Below, in pieces: positions 8,404 through 15,492 of a stretch of DNA of 58,409 bases (position 1 is its first letter; each line of letters opens with the position of its first letter). Origin of the DNA: Actinomadura sp. KC345. GTDB lineage: Bacteria > Actinomycetota > Actinomycetes > Streptosporangiales > Streptosporangiaceae. The stretch lies in contig NZ_SMKH01000010.1 of the NCBI RefSeq assembly GCF_004348515.1, positions 1 through 58,409 of the forward strand, in the 5' to 3' direction. A model generated the notes under the pieces. The model had not been told where the DNA came from and did not search any database. It saw only the letters and a list, made by a program, of their open reading frames with translations. Position numbers and translations under genes: made by a program.

Positions 8404-9582
8404 TCAGCGCTTGATCGAGCCAACGGTCAGTCGATTGAACGGGACGTCCCGGTCGGACTGTGGTTCCTTCGGCAGGCCGAGCACTCTTTCCGCGATGATG
8501 TTCCGCTGGACCTCGGTGGTGCCGCCGGCGATACCCGACGCGGGCGTCCAGTCGATCGCCGTGATCAGCTCCGCGGTCTGCCGGTCGTCCGCCTCGAAAC
8601 CGATCCCCCGGTCGGCCGCCAGCGACACCGCCAGATCCGCGGCGTTCCGCGCCAGCTGCGAGGACGCCAGCTTGGCCACCGACCCGCGGGCCCCCAACTC
8701 CGCGCCCGCGGCACGCTCCTCGGCCATCCTCGCCGCGAGCAGGGCCACCGCCCGCTCCTCCACCGCCAGCCGCCCGAGGGCGGCGTGTACCTCGGGCGAC
8801 ATCGGCGAAGCCTGCCGCAGGGCCAGGGCGCGGGCCGAGAGCGGCGTCGCCTCGGACCGGTTCCGCGTTCCGATCGCGACGCGCTCGTGCTTGAGCATCG
8901 TCAGCGCGGCGGACCACCCCTCGTCGACCCGCCCGACCACGGCGTCCGGCGGCAGGCGCACGCCGTCGAAGTAGACCTCGTTGAAGTGGACGTTCCCGGT
9001 CATGTCCCGCAGCGGCCGCACGTCGATGCCGGCTGCCCGCATGTCGACGACGAACATCGTGAGCCCGGAGTGCTTGGGACGTCCTGGATCAGTCCGGGCC
9101 ACGAGGATCCCCCGCTCCGCGAAGTGCGCTCGCGACGCCCACACCTTCTGACCGGTGACCACCCAGCCGTCGGCTTCACGGACGGCACGCGTCTGCAGGC
9201 TCGCCACATCCGAGCCGGCGTCGGGCTCGGAGAACAACTGGCACCAGATCTCCTCGCCACGCAGAATCGGAGGCAGGTACCGGCGCCGCTGCTCCTCGGT
9301 GCCCAGATCCATCAGAACCGGCCCGGCCATGCCGATGCCGATCGCGAACGGCACCGCGGGGAGCGGGTAGCGCATCGCCTCGTCGCGGAACGCCCGCTCG
9401 TGCTGTGCGGCAAGTCCCTGGCCGCCGTAGTCGGCCGGCCAGGTGATCCCAGCGAACCCGGCGGCGTGCAGACGCGCCTGGAAATCCCGACTGGCCTCCA
9501 GGTCCGTCTCGATGTCCGTCCGGGGCGCATGCTCGGCCAGCCACTCACGCGCTCGGGCGCGGTAGAAGTCGATCTCGTCCAT
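8404..9582 (-). CDS. acyl-CoA dehydrogenase, first subunit of a pair
   Basis: A 392-residue acyl-CoA dehydrogenase with an intact FAD loop (WCQLFSEPDAGSDVASLQT), GQKVWASRAHFAERG, and the C-terminal signature GIAGGTTEVQRNIIAERVLGLP. The start ATG follows GGGAGG. It is immediately upstream of the divergent paralogue at 7241-8389, which lacks parts of the flavin site, so this subunit probably supplies most of the cofactor contacts. It begins 158 bases downstream of the IclR gene. Substrate unknown. Confidence 0.88.
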   Translation of the reverse strand: MDEIDFYRARAREWLAEHAPRTDIETDLEASRDFQARLHAAGFAGITWPADYGGQGLAAQHERAFRDEAMRYPLPAVPFAIGIGMAGPVLMDLGTEEQRRRYLPPILRGEEIWCQLFSEPDAGSDVASLQTRAVREADGWVVTGQKVWASRAHFAERGILVARTDPGRPKHSGLTMFVVDMRAAGIDVRPLRDMTGNVHFNEVYFDGVRLPPDAVVGRVDEGWSAALTMLKHERVAIGTRNRSEATPLSARALALRQASPMSPEVHAALGRLAVEERAVALLAARMAEERAAGAELGARGSVAKLASSQLARNAADLAVSLAADRGIGFEADDRQTAELITAIDWTPASGIAGGTTEVQRNIIAERVLGLPKEPQSDRDVPFNRLTVGSIKR

Positions 9583-9740
9583 CCGGCCTCCCGTGGGCAG
9601 GTGCAGGCCAGGGAGGGCAGGCCGTTCCGAAGCCTCGCCGCGCCCGCTCGGACCCGCACGACAGTTCTGGTATGAGGATCTGTGTCGTTATTGGGCAAAG
9701 TCGCCCGAGTGGTGCGCGATGACTCCGGCGGTCCGCGGGC

Positions 9741-10475
9741 TCAGCGGGGAGCCGCCCCGGAGAGTCGCATGGCATGCTGCGTCAGTAGCCGCGCGAGTTC
9801 ACTCTCGTTCTCCGGCTCGCGCGTCGGGGGGATCGACAGTCCGAGCGCACCGATCGTGCGACCGTCCAGATCGAACACCGGAGCGGCGATCCCCCAGACG
9901 CCCGGCCAGCGCTCACTGGTCGCGCTGCTGTAGCCGCGCGTCCGGACCTCCAGCAGTCTGCGGCGGAACGCGTCCCCCTCGGAGCCCTTCCAGCGCTCCG
10001 TCCCCCAATGCGCCAGCATCAGGGCGTCCACCTCGTGATCCGGCAGATGGCCGAGGATGGCACGGCCAGTGGTCATCTCGGAGGCGTGGAAGCGGGTTCC
10101 CAGCTCGATGTGCGTCCGCACGGTGTGGCTCGACGCGCCGAGGGCGATGTAGACGATGTCGCCGTCCGCGTACATCGAATAGATGCTGGTCTCGCCCGTC
10201 TGGCGCGAGATTTCCTGGACGGCTTCATTGAGACGCCGGCTCCAGCCACCATGCGCGAGCACGGCGGCTCCCATACGCCAGGTCTCCAGGGACGCCCGCC
10301 AAATACGGTTCGAATCCTGCTCGACGTACCCTTCTTCCTGCAGAATGCGCAGGAAGCGCAGGACAGTGGACGGCGAATAGTTCACCGTTTCGGAGAGTTG
10401 CTTGAGCGTTTGCGGACCGTCCATCGCCAGCGCGCGGAGAATGAGCATAGTGCGCTTGATACTGCCGTCGGCCAC
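9741..10475 (-). CDS. IclR-family transcriptional regulator
   Basis: About 244 residues: an N-terminal winged helix (GPQTLKQLSETVNYSPSTVLRFLRILQEEGYVEQ) and the C-terminal IclR effector domain (TGETSIYSMYADGDIVYIALGAS, FHASEMTTGRAILGHLPDHEV, WGIAAPVFDLDGRTIGALGLSIP). The start is a choice between an ATG at 10493 with no ribosome site and a GTG at 10475 preceded by GGAG; I prefer the GTG. As the only regulator in the island it probably controls the catabolic genes, binding the pathway's starting compound or CoA ester. That role is inferred from position. Confidence 0.85.
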   Translation of the reverse strand: MADGSIKRTMLILRALAMDGPQTLKQLSETVNYSPSTVLRFLRILQEEGYVEQDSNRIWRASLETWRMGAAVLAHGGWSRRLNEAVQEISRQTGETSIYSMYADGDIVYIALGASSHTVRTHIELGTRFHASEMTTGRAILGHLPDHEVDALMLAHWGTERWKGSEGDAFRRRLLEVRTRGYSSATSERWPGVWGIAAPVFDLDGRTIGALGLSIPPTREPENESELARLLTQHAMRLSGAAPR

Positions 10476-10607
10476 TGCGAACACTCCACTCATTCATTGT
10501 CGGAACAGCTCTTCAGGGTACTCGTTTCGACCCCGCACGGCTCACGTCGTGCCCGTCCCGGCCCGCACTGATCAGCGCCGCTGATCCCGTGCGGCGCACC
10601 GCGCGCC

Positions 10608-11702
10608 TCACGAGGTCGACTGGCAGACCGCCAGTGCTTCACTGAACCGCGCGTCCATCAACTCCCCCGCCGACAGGGGCTCCTCGTAGTCGAGCTCTCC
10701 CTGTTTCAGGGTGAAATCCTGGAGCATCCGAAGGAAGTCATCGACACCGGCCATGGCGAAGTTCGGGTCGAAACGGATCAGCGCGGACTCGCGAATGACG
10801 GCCTCCGGCGTCTCCGACGCCTTCGCGAGGATGGCCACCGATTCGGGCTTCTTTCGATAGTCACCGGTCAGGTACTTCTGCGTGACGCTCCGCAGCACCT
10901 GGAAGAAGCGCACGAGCGTTTCAGGCCTATCGAGCAGGCTGCGCCCGGCGATGACCGAAGCGCCCGTCACTCCCGGGGCGTAGGTGGCGATCTGTCTCAG
11001 GTTCGGCCGCTTGCTCGCCTGCACATCGGTGGGTGATCCGATCCATGCCGCGTCGACCGCGCCGTTCTCGAGGGCGACGAGAGCGTCCGCCCCGGCGACC
11101 GTCTTCAGTTCGACGTCGTCGAGCCCGAGGCCGACCTTGCCCAGCATGTCGCTCAGGATCTTGCCGCCGACGCCGGTCCCGCCGCTCGGCGAGGCGACGG
11201 TCTTCCCCTTGAGCCTGCTCACGTCCGGGTTCGCGGCCGAGCCGACGATGTCCGCCCGCGACCAGTACCCCTGCATCGGCGTACCCGGTTCGACGGCCAC
11301 GGCGCGCTCCAGCGGTGCGACGAACTTCATGTCGACGTTGGTGGCGGCCACGTTGAAGTGAGCCGCCGACCATGTCGTCACCTGCCCGTCCAGCTGCCCG
11401 TGGGCCAGGAGCGGAACAGCGTCGGCGAGCGGTACCCGCTTGAGTTGCACGTCGAGCCCCGCCGCCTTGAACGCCCCGCTGGCGACGCCCACGGTCAGGG
11501 GCGCGAACACCTGGATCGGCGAGCTCATCGCGATCTTGATCGTGCCGCTGGTACCGGCCTTCGGGCAGATCTCCCTTGCCGACTTCCCCGCCGCACCGTC
11601 GCCGCCCCGACCCGCCTGGCTGTTGCAGCCGGTCAGGCCGGCCGCGGACGTCAACGCAGCCGTCAGCACGTACGCCAGTAGGCGCACCTTCCGCTTCACC
11701 AT
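10608..11702 (-). CDS. ABC-type substrate-binding lipoprotein (NMT1/SsuA-like), orphan
   Basis: A 364-residue periplasmic-binding-fold protein with a lipoprotein signal: positively charged MVKRKVR, hydrophobic stretch, lipobox LTGC at about residue 25. The domain shows GTIKIAMSSPIQVFAPLTVG, GQVTTWSAAHFNVAA, LKGKTVASPSGGTG and ALENGAVDAAWIGSP, as in sulfonate/nitrate/aromatic-acid binding proteins. The ATG follows GAGGAG; a longer upstream frame is unlikely. No permease or ATPase gene is nearby, so it must borrow a transporter or act as an extracytoplasmic sensor. It is divergent from the aldehyde dehydrogenase. Confidence 0.83.
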   Translation of the reverse strand: MVKRKVRLLAYVLTAALTSAAGLTGCNSQAGRGGDGAAGKSAREICPKAGTSGTIKIAMSSPIQVFAPLTVGVASGAFKAAGLDVQLKRVPLADAVPLLAHGQLDGQVTTWSAAHFNVAATNVDMKFVAPLERAVAVEPGTPMQGYWSRADIVGSAANPDVSRLKGKTVASPSGGTGVGGKILSDMLGKVGLGLDDVELKTVAGADALVALENGAVDAAWIGSPTDVQASKRPNLRQIATYAPGVTGASVIAGRSLLDRPETLVRFFQVLRSVTQKYLTGDYRKKPESVAILAKASETPEAVIRESALIRFDPNFAMAGVDDFLRMLQDFTLKQGELDYEEPLSAGELMDARFSEALAVCQSTS

Positions 11703-11770
11703 TGCGCTCCTCGGCAATTGACGACGAACCGACGTCCTCGGACAAGATGCGTCATCCCGCACCTCGACGA

Positions 11771-11801
11771 GCACTCAGTCGAATCCGATTCGAGTGAGTG
11801 C
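11771..11801. promoter_or_regulatory. 31-bp near-perfect palindrome, island site 3
   Basis: Two 15-base arms (left GCACTCAGTCGAATC, right GATTCGAGTGAGTGC) around one base match at 14 of 15 positions. It lies in the 304-base divergent gap between the lipoprotein gene (leftward) and the aldehyde dehydrogenase (rightward). The ACTCA/TGAGT halves recall sites 1 and 2. Likely operator. Confidence 0.6.
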
Positions 11802-11847
11802 AATTCTGTGGCCTCGGCCACAGCACTGTCAAGCCCTCGATGGGGTT

Positions 11848-11888
11848 GAATTTCACTGAGCAACTGGTGTTTTCGTTGAGTGAAATTC
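11848..11888. promoter_or_regulatory. inverted repeat, island site 4
   Basis: Arms GAATTTCACT and AGTGAAATTC are perfect inverted repeats separated by 21 bases, about 120 bases upstream of the aldehyde dehydrogenase ATG. The TTTCACT half also occurs in site 1. Together with site 3 it makes the divergent gap 11703-12006 a double-operator control region; no gene is seen in that gap. Confidence 0.55.
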
Positions 11889-12006
11889 ATGGCACCCTGC
11901 TGGAAGCCCCGGGGAAGGCCGGCGCCCAACGACGAGGAGCCCGGAGGGCCGGCCCTTGGGCAGCCGCGAGCGCTGACATCACCCCCCATCTGCGAAGGAA
12001 TGCCAC

Positions 12007-13458
12007 ATGACAGGGTCCGGAACCGTACGGAACTACGCTTGCCTGGTAGCGGGCGAACGGCTGACCACGAAGTCGGCCGTCCCAGTGCTGGATCCCTACA
12101 CCGAGCCTGTGATCGGCGAAGCGGCCGAAGGCGACCGCAGCACGGTCGACGCCGCCGTGGCCACCGCAGTCGCCGCCCAGGAAGAGTGGGCCCGTACTCC
12201 GCTCTCGACCAGGCGCAGGGTTCTGGACCTGGCGGCGGACATCCTCGACGAGCGCCGAGACGAACTGGTCGACCTGGCGATCGCAGACACCGGGGCCCGC
12301 CGCCCGGTGGCCGCCGAACTGCAGGTGGGGGCGCCGATCACGCGCCTGCGCGCGTGGGCTCGTCAACCCGACGATGTGCTCGGCTGGGCGGCCGCGGACA
12401 GGGACGGGCTCGGCGGACGCGTCACGCGAACTCCCGTCGGCGTCGTCGGCTGCATCAGTCCGTCGAACTTCCCGATGCACTCCATCTCCGGCAAAGTGGC
12501 TCCGGCACTGTTCGCCGGCAATACCGTGGTGATGAAGCCCGCGCCCCAAGACCCTCTCCTCGTGAGCGCTCTGGCCGCAGCGCTCAACTCGGCACTCGCG
12601 GCGGAGAACGCACCGGCCGGCGCCGTCAACCTCGTCCTGGGCACAGGCCCCGAGACGGGTGCCGCCCTCGCCGCTCACCCCGACGCCAGAGCGATCAGTT
12701 TCACCGGCAGCACCGCCGTCGGAACGGCGATCTATCGCTCCGGCGCGGAGTCGATGAAGCGGCTACTTCTGGAACTGGGCGGCAAAGGCGCCTTGATCGT
12801 CCGGCACGACGCCGATCTGGACTCCGTCATCGCCGCCGTGACCCGCACCTGGACGATCCAAGCCGGGCAGGTCTGCCTGACACCCGCCCGCATCCTGGCC
12901 GATCGGCGGATCCACGACGATCTCCTCGCCCGGCTGCGGGCGGCCCTGGCCGAGCTGGTCCACGGCGACCCTCGCGACGCCACCACCACGGTGGGCCCCC
13001 TCGTCAGCGCCGACCAGCAAGCCCGCGTCACCGCGCTCACCGACACGGCACGCCGCGAGGGAGCGACCGTGGAAACCGCCTCCGGGGTGCCGTCTCACGG
13101 ATGGTTCCACCCCGCGACGCTGGTGTCCGACTGCCGGCCGGAGCAGACCGTGATGCAGGAGGATGTCTTCGGTCCCGTCCTCTGCGTGATGCCGACCTCG
13201 GATGACGACGAGGCCGTCGACGCGGCGAACTCGACTCGATACGGCCTGACGGACTATGTCTTCTCCCGGAACGTCCATGAGGCCGAGGCGGTGGCCGGCA
13301 GGCTCGACACAGCGCAAGTGGCGATCAACACCGTGCGGCGCCACCCCGACCTTCCCTTCGGCGGCAACAAGGCCAGCGGCCTCGGCCGCAGCGGCGGAAC
13401 CTATGCGCTGGACTCCTACACCGATCTCCGCGCAGTGGTGACAGCAGAGAGCCACTGA
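12007..13458 (+). CDS. aldehyde dehydrogenase family protein
   Basis: A 483-residue NAD(P)-dependent aldehyde dehydrogenase. Visible elements: substrate-channel SPSNFPMHSISGKVAPALFAG with the VVMKPAP lysine, SFTGSTAVG cofactor loop, catalytic Glu in LELGGKG and catalytic Cys in GQVCLTP, C-terminal NKASGLGRSG. It would oxidise an aldehyde to the acid, which the ADP-forming ligase could then activate. It is the only plus-strand gene of the island, transcribed from the shared operator region. The ATG follows GAAGGA at normal spacing. Substrate unknown. Confidence 0.88.
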   Translation: MTGSGTVRNYACLVAGERLTTKSAVPVLDPYTEPVIGEAAEGDRSTVDAAVATAVAAQEEWARTPLSTRRRVLDLAADILDERRDELVDLAIADTGARRPVAAELQVGAPITRLRAWARQPDDVLGWAAADRDGLGGRVTRTPVGVVGCISPSNFPMHSISGKVAPALFAGNTVVMKPAPQDPLLVSALAAALNSALAAENAPAGAVNLVLGTGPETGAALAAHPDARAISFTGSTAVGTAIYRSGAESMKRLLLELGGKGALIVRHDADLDSVIAAVTRTWTIQAGQVCLTPARILADRRIHDDLLARLRAALAELVHGDPRDATTTVGPLVSADQQARVTALTDTARREGATVETASGVPSHGWFHPATLVSDCRPEQTVMQEDVFGPVLCVMPTSDDDEAVDAANSTRYGLTDYVFSRNVHEAEAVAGRLDTAQVAINTVRRHPDLPFGGNKASGLGRSGGTYALDSYTDLRAVVTAESH

Positions 13459-13503
13459 CGCCAAGACGCCAGCTCAATCGGGGGTTGGCGGTAACGTGCG
13501 GTC

Positions 13504-13565
13504 GTGGAGACGGTCGAGCGGGTGGTGCCCGAGGGGGTGTGGGAGTTGTTTCAGCGGGGGTGCCC
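13504..13565 (+). pseudogene. IS5-like transposase, N-terminal stub
   Basis: GTG-initiated frame METVERVVPEGVWELFQRG resembles the start of actinobacterial IS5-family transposases (V-x-D-x-L-W-E-L-F). After about 20 codons it runs directly into the 23-bp repeat of the split integrase. The rest of the transposase and the other IS end are absent. It marks the right boundary of the catabolic island. Confidence 0.5.
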
Positions 13566-13588
13566 TCGAGCACTGCTGACCGCGCCAT
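13566..13588 (+). repeat. 23-bp direct repeat, right copy
   Basis: Perfect copy of 786-808. Here the sequence runs on as integrase codons (A-I-A-D-G-L), while to its left lies the transposase stub. See the left copy for interpretation. Confidence 0.85.
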
Positions 13589-13676
13589 CGCGGACGGGCT
13601 CAACGCGCTCGTCCAGACCGACCAGAAGCGGGACGGCGACGACGGGGCGGCCGGATCACTGGTGCCCGTGGCCTAG
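13566..13676 (+). pseudogene. tyrosine integrase relic, right piece
   Basis: Encodes SSTADRAIADGLNALVQTDQ and ends GSLVPVA followed by TAG. This is the last ~36 residues of an AICE integrase; the intact one at 29673-31016 ends ...GTLVPVA. Joined in frame across the 23-bp repeat to the piece at 645-808 it would complete the catalytic C-terminus. It is followed, like the intact gene, by a long stem-loop and a tRNA-Gly 3' end, so it was the right end of an earlier element in the same tRNA. Confidence 0.8.
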
Positions 13677-13720
13677 TTGCACGCCAACTGCACTGGCGCT
13701 GGTCGAGTGATGAAACGATC

Positions 13721-13763
13721 AAGGCCCAGGTTGGAGGGTCATGCCTCTGGCCTGGGCCTTCTG
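13721..13763 (+). terminator. stem-loop terminator after the integrase relic
   Basis: Perfect 10-bp stem AAGGCCCAGG / CCTGGGCCTT with a 20-base loop, ending in TT. It is homologous to the stem-loop at 31060-31099 behind the intact integrase. Confidence 0.7.
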
Positions 13764-13764
13764 C

Positions 13765-13808
13765 GTGAGCGGGTGACGGGAATCGAACCCGCGCTGTCAG
13801 CTTGGGAA
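13765..13808 (-). repeat. att repeat, left end (tRNA-Gly 3' end copy)
   Basis: 44 bases identical to 31104-31147. It contains the acceptor 3' strand, T-arm and part of the anticodon arm of tRNA-Gly and then diverges. This is the displaced original tRNA 3' end, produced when the element integrated downstream of the tRNA. Confidence 0.88.
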
Positions 13809-13893
13809 TAGTCTCGATCTTGCCTGCTGGTACCCCTGACCTGGCCTAGCGCCGTACCGCAAGTGACCGTGACTGCCCCTTGATCACCCCGGT

Positions 13894-13916
13894 TAATGGC
13901 CCGCTAATGGCCCGTC
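13894..13916. repeat. integrase arm-type repeat pair, left
   Basis: Two tandem copies of TAATGGCCCG spaced by one base. The same 23 bases occur at 31014-31036 beside the right att site. Short direct repeats near both ends of a tyrosine-integrase element fit arm-type Int binding sites. Confidence 0.6.
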
Positions 13917-14276
13917 CTCCTAGCCGCTGACCTGCAACCCTGCGTCCTGGTCGGTACGACAAGGGCACCCGAGAATCCGAGGGCAAGGGGACCCGGAGCG
14001 CAGGGCCGGCCACGGCCCGAGCACCGGAAGCCCCGCGGCAGCGATCGCCCCCAGCCACTCAACCCACCTCAGCCACGCTGCGGCGATCGTGGGGCTGAGC
14101 CAAGGGACGATTCACTACGAGTCTGCCGAACAAGATCCACACTCGTCCAGCCTCGTCCGCTGACCTGCTAGACAGGCTCCCCATTCGCCCTTCGGTTCCA
14201 CCTTCGTCCAGGCCCGTCCAGAGCCGCCGTTAGCACCCGCGTTAGCAAGCCTGAGCACTCCGCGCCGACCGTTCCG

Positions 14277-14379
14277 GGGTGCTCGTTCGCGCGAACGGCG
14301 CTCAGCCCCGTGACAGAGAGTCTCGCGCGAACGAGTGCCCCGGCTCGCGGGAGTCCAGAGGGCTGCGAAGCCCTCTGGT
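14277..14379. repeat. hairpin cluster
   Basis: A 19-bp inverted repeat (arms 14277-14295 and 14324-14342, two mismatches, 28-base loop) whose left arm contains TTCGCGCGAA. It is followed by a perfect 10-bp stem CCAGAGGGCT / AGCCCTCTGG with a 4-base loop at 14356-14379. It lies 170 bases upstream of the CPBP gene. It may be a terminator pair or a transfer-related structure. Confidence 0.55.
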
Positions 14380-14552
14380 TCGGGCTCGTTCAGCCGGCTG
14401 CGGGTCCGGCTCCAGGGCTTGTGTGGCTGGCTTTGGCGAGCTCTCTTCAGGTTCGTGGTGTGAGCCGGCGTGACCCCTTGCCGTTGGCGGGGATGCCATG
14501 ACGGTCTTCTCTGAAGCATGCCCTAGAGGCATCACCAAAGGAGAGACCTGAA

Positions 14553-15176
14553 ATGATCGTTATTACCTTGGTCATCGCTGCCCTGATGGGGATCCTGGCG
14601 GGGCAGACCGCACGCAAGAACAAGGTGGCCTACAAGTTGTTGCCGCTGCTCCGGCCGCGTCACATCTTGACCGGAATCGCCTCGGTCGTCGTAACCTTCA
14701 CCGCCATCGTCGCCTTCATGGCGCCCGGCTGGACCATCCTGAACTGGGGATGGTGGAGCGCGGTCGGCGGAGTCGGCAACATGTCGCTCGGACAGACCCA
14801 GGGCACCGGCACGGCCGGTGTCGTGATCGGTATCGCCGTGCTCACTGCGGTGCTGGTGGCCCTCCCCGCCCTCGCGATGGTGGAGGAACTTCAGTACCGG
14901 GCCGGTGCGGAGAACCAGACGACCGGCAAGCGGATCCGCAGGGCGGTCGCCTTCGGCTTCGTTCACATGATCGTCGGTGTTCCGGTGGCCGCTGCACTCG
15001 CGCTCTCCATCGCTGGAGGCGTATTCACCTGGGTGTACCTGCGTGGCGTCAAGCGCTCCAAGTCTTCCAACCCGGCCGTCAAGGCTGGTCAGGGGCTGGC
15101 TGATGCCACTCTCGTGCACACCGTCCACAACGTCGTGGCCGTGGGAGCGGCTGCGGTCGTGCTCCTGCTGCTCTGA
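14553..15176 (+). CDS. CPBP-family intramembrane metalloprotease
   Basis: A 207-residue membrane protein with about six hydrophobic segments. It carries the three CPBP (CAAX-protease/Abi) motifs in order: EELQYR (111-116, the EExxxR box), FGFVH (134-138, FxxxH) and HTVHN (189-193, HxxxN). These residues form the intramembrane zinc site. Bacterial members process or protect against peptides and are sometimes linked to abortive infection. The ATG follows AAAGGAGAG. It is alone between the hairpin cluster and a strong terminator, as AICE cargo. Its substrate is unknown. Confidence 0.72.
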   Translation: MIVITLVIAALMGILAGQTARKNKVAYKLLPLLRPRHILTGIASVVVTFTAIVAFMAPGWTILNWGWWSAVGGVGNMSLGQTQGTGTAGVVIGIAVLTAVLVALPALAMVEELQYRAGAENQTTGKRIRRAVAFGFVHMIVGVPVAAALALSIAGGVFTWVYLRGVKRSKSSNPAVKAGQGLADATLVHTVHNVVAVGAAAVVLLLL

Positions 15177-15492
15177 GCAGCCGCAATCCGGGTGTTCCGG
15201 CGGGGTCCTCCCTGCCGGAACACCTTCTTCTTTCTGAGCAAGATCATCAGGGTCCTGGTGCGTCCCCGTCGCATAAGGAGCTTGGGCCGATGGTGACGGT
15301 TGATCGTCCTTTTGGGCACTAACACCGGATTGGGCGGCCGTGACCGGCGCTGCGAGACGGGACCGGACGGGACAGGCCGCATGCCCGGCTCGCAGCGCCG
15401 GGCGCGGACGCCGGCGGCCGCGTAGCGGGCGCCTTTAAAGACGTATAGAAAGTCCTCATCCGGCGGACGGACGTCCTTGCTGACCTGCGGCT
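15177..15492. other. intergenic region with terminator
   Basis: 316 bases between the convergent CPBP and metallopeptidase genes. Apart from the terminator at 15191-15238 I see no gene or clear repeat. Confidence 0.5.
15191..15238 (+). terminator. rho-independent terminator
   Basis: Perfect 11-bp stem GGTGTTCCGGC / GCCGGAACACC followed by the T-rich TTCTTCTTTCT, directly after the CPBP gene. Confidence 0.85.

Larger units (their letters stand above)
809..13565. mobile_element. catabolic island inserted in an integrase relic
   Basis: The whole acyl-CoA gene cluster sits between the two halves of one integrase gene and is bounded by a 23-bp direct repeat. A tRNA 3' half lies at the left boundary and a transposase stub at the right one. 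No integrase of its own is visible. Whether the island came in by site-specific recombination, by an insertion sequence or by homologous exchange cannot be told from the sequence; its foreign position inside the relic is directly visible. Confidence 0.65.
13809..14552. other. gene-poor left arm of the AICE
   Basis: About 740 bases without a convincing gene. It holds arm-type direct repeats (13894-13916), repeated TCGTCCAG/CCGTCCAG motifs around 14145-14225, two GTTAGCA motifs near 14230 and a group of strong hairpins (14277-14379). The short open frames here look like chance. It could hold the transfer origin or integrase-binding arm; this is inference. Confidence 0.5.

Noticed and set aside
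11880..13205. 441-residue open frame overlapping the aldehyde dehydrogenase
   Set aside because: Arg/Pro-rich composition typical of a shifted frame in high-GC DNA; the dehydrogenase frame has full family motifs.
13846..14538. Small open frames in the left arm of the AICE
   Set aside because: No ribosome binding sites, Arg/Pro/Ser-rich chance composition, and overlap with strong hairpins.
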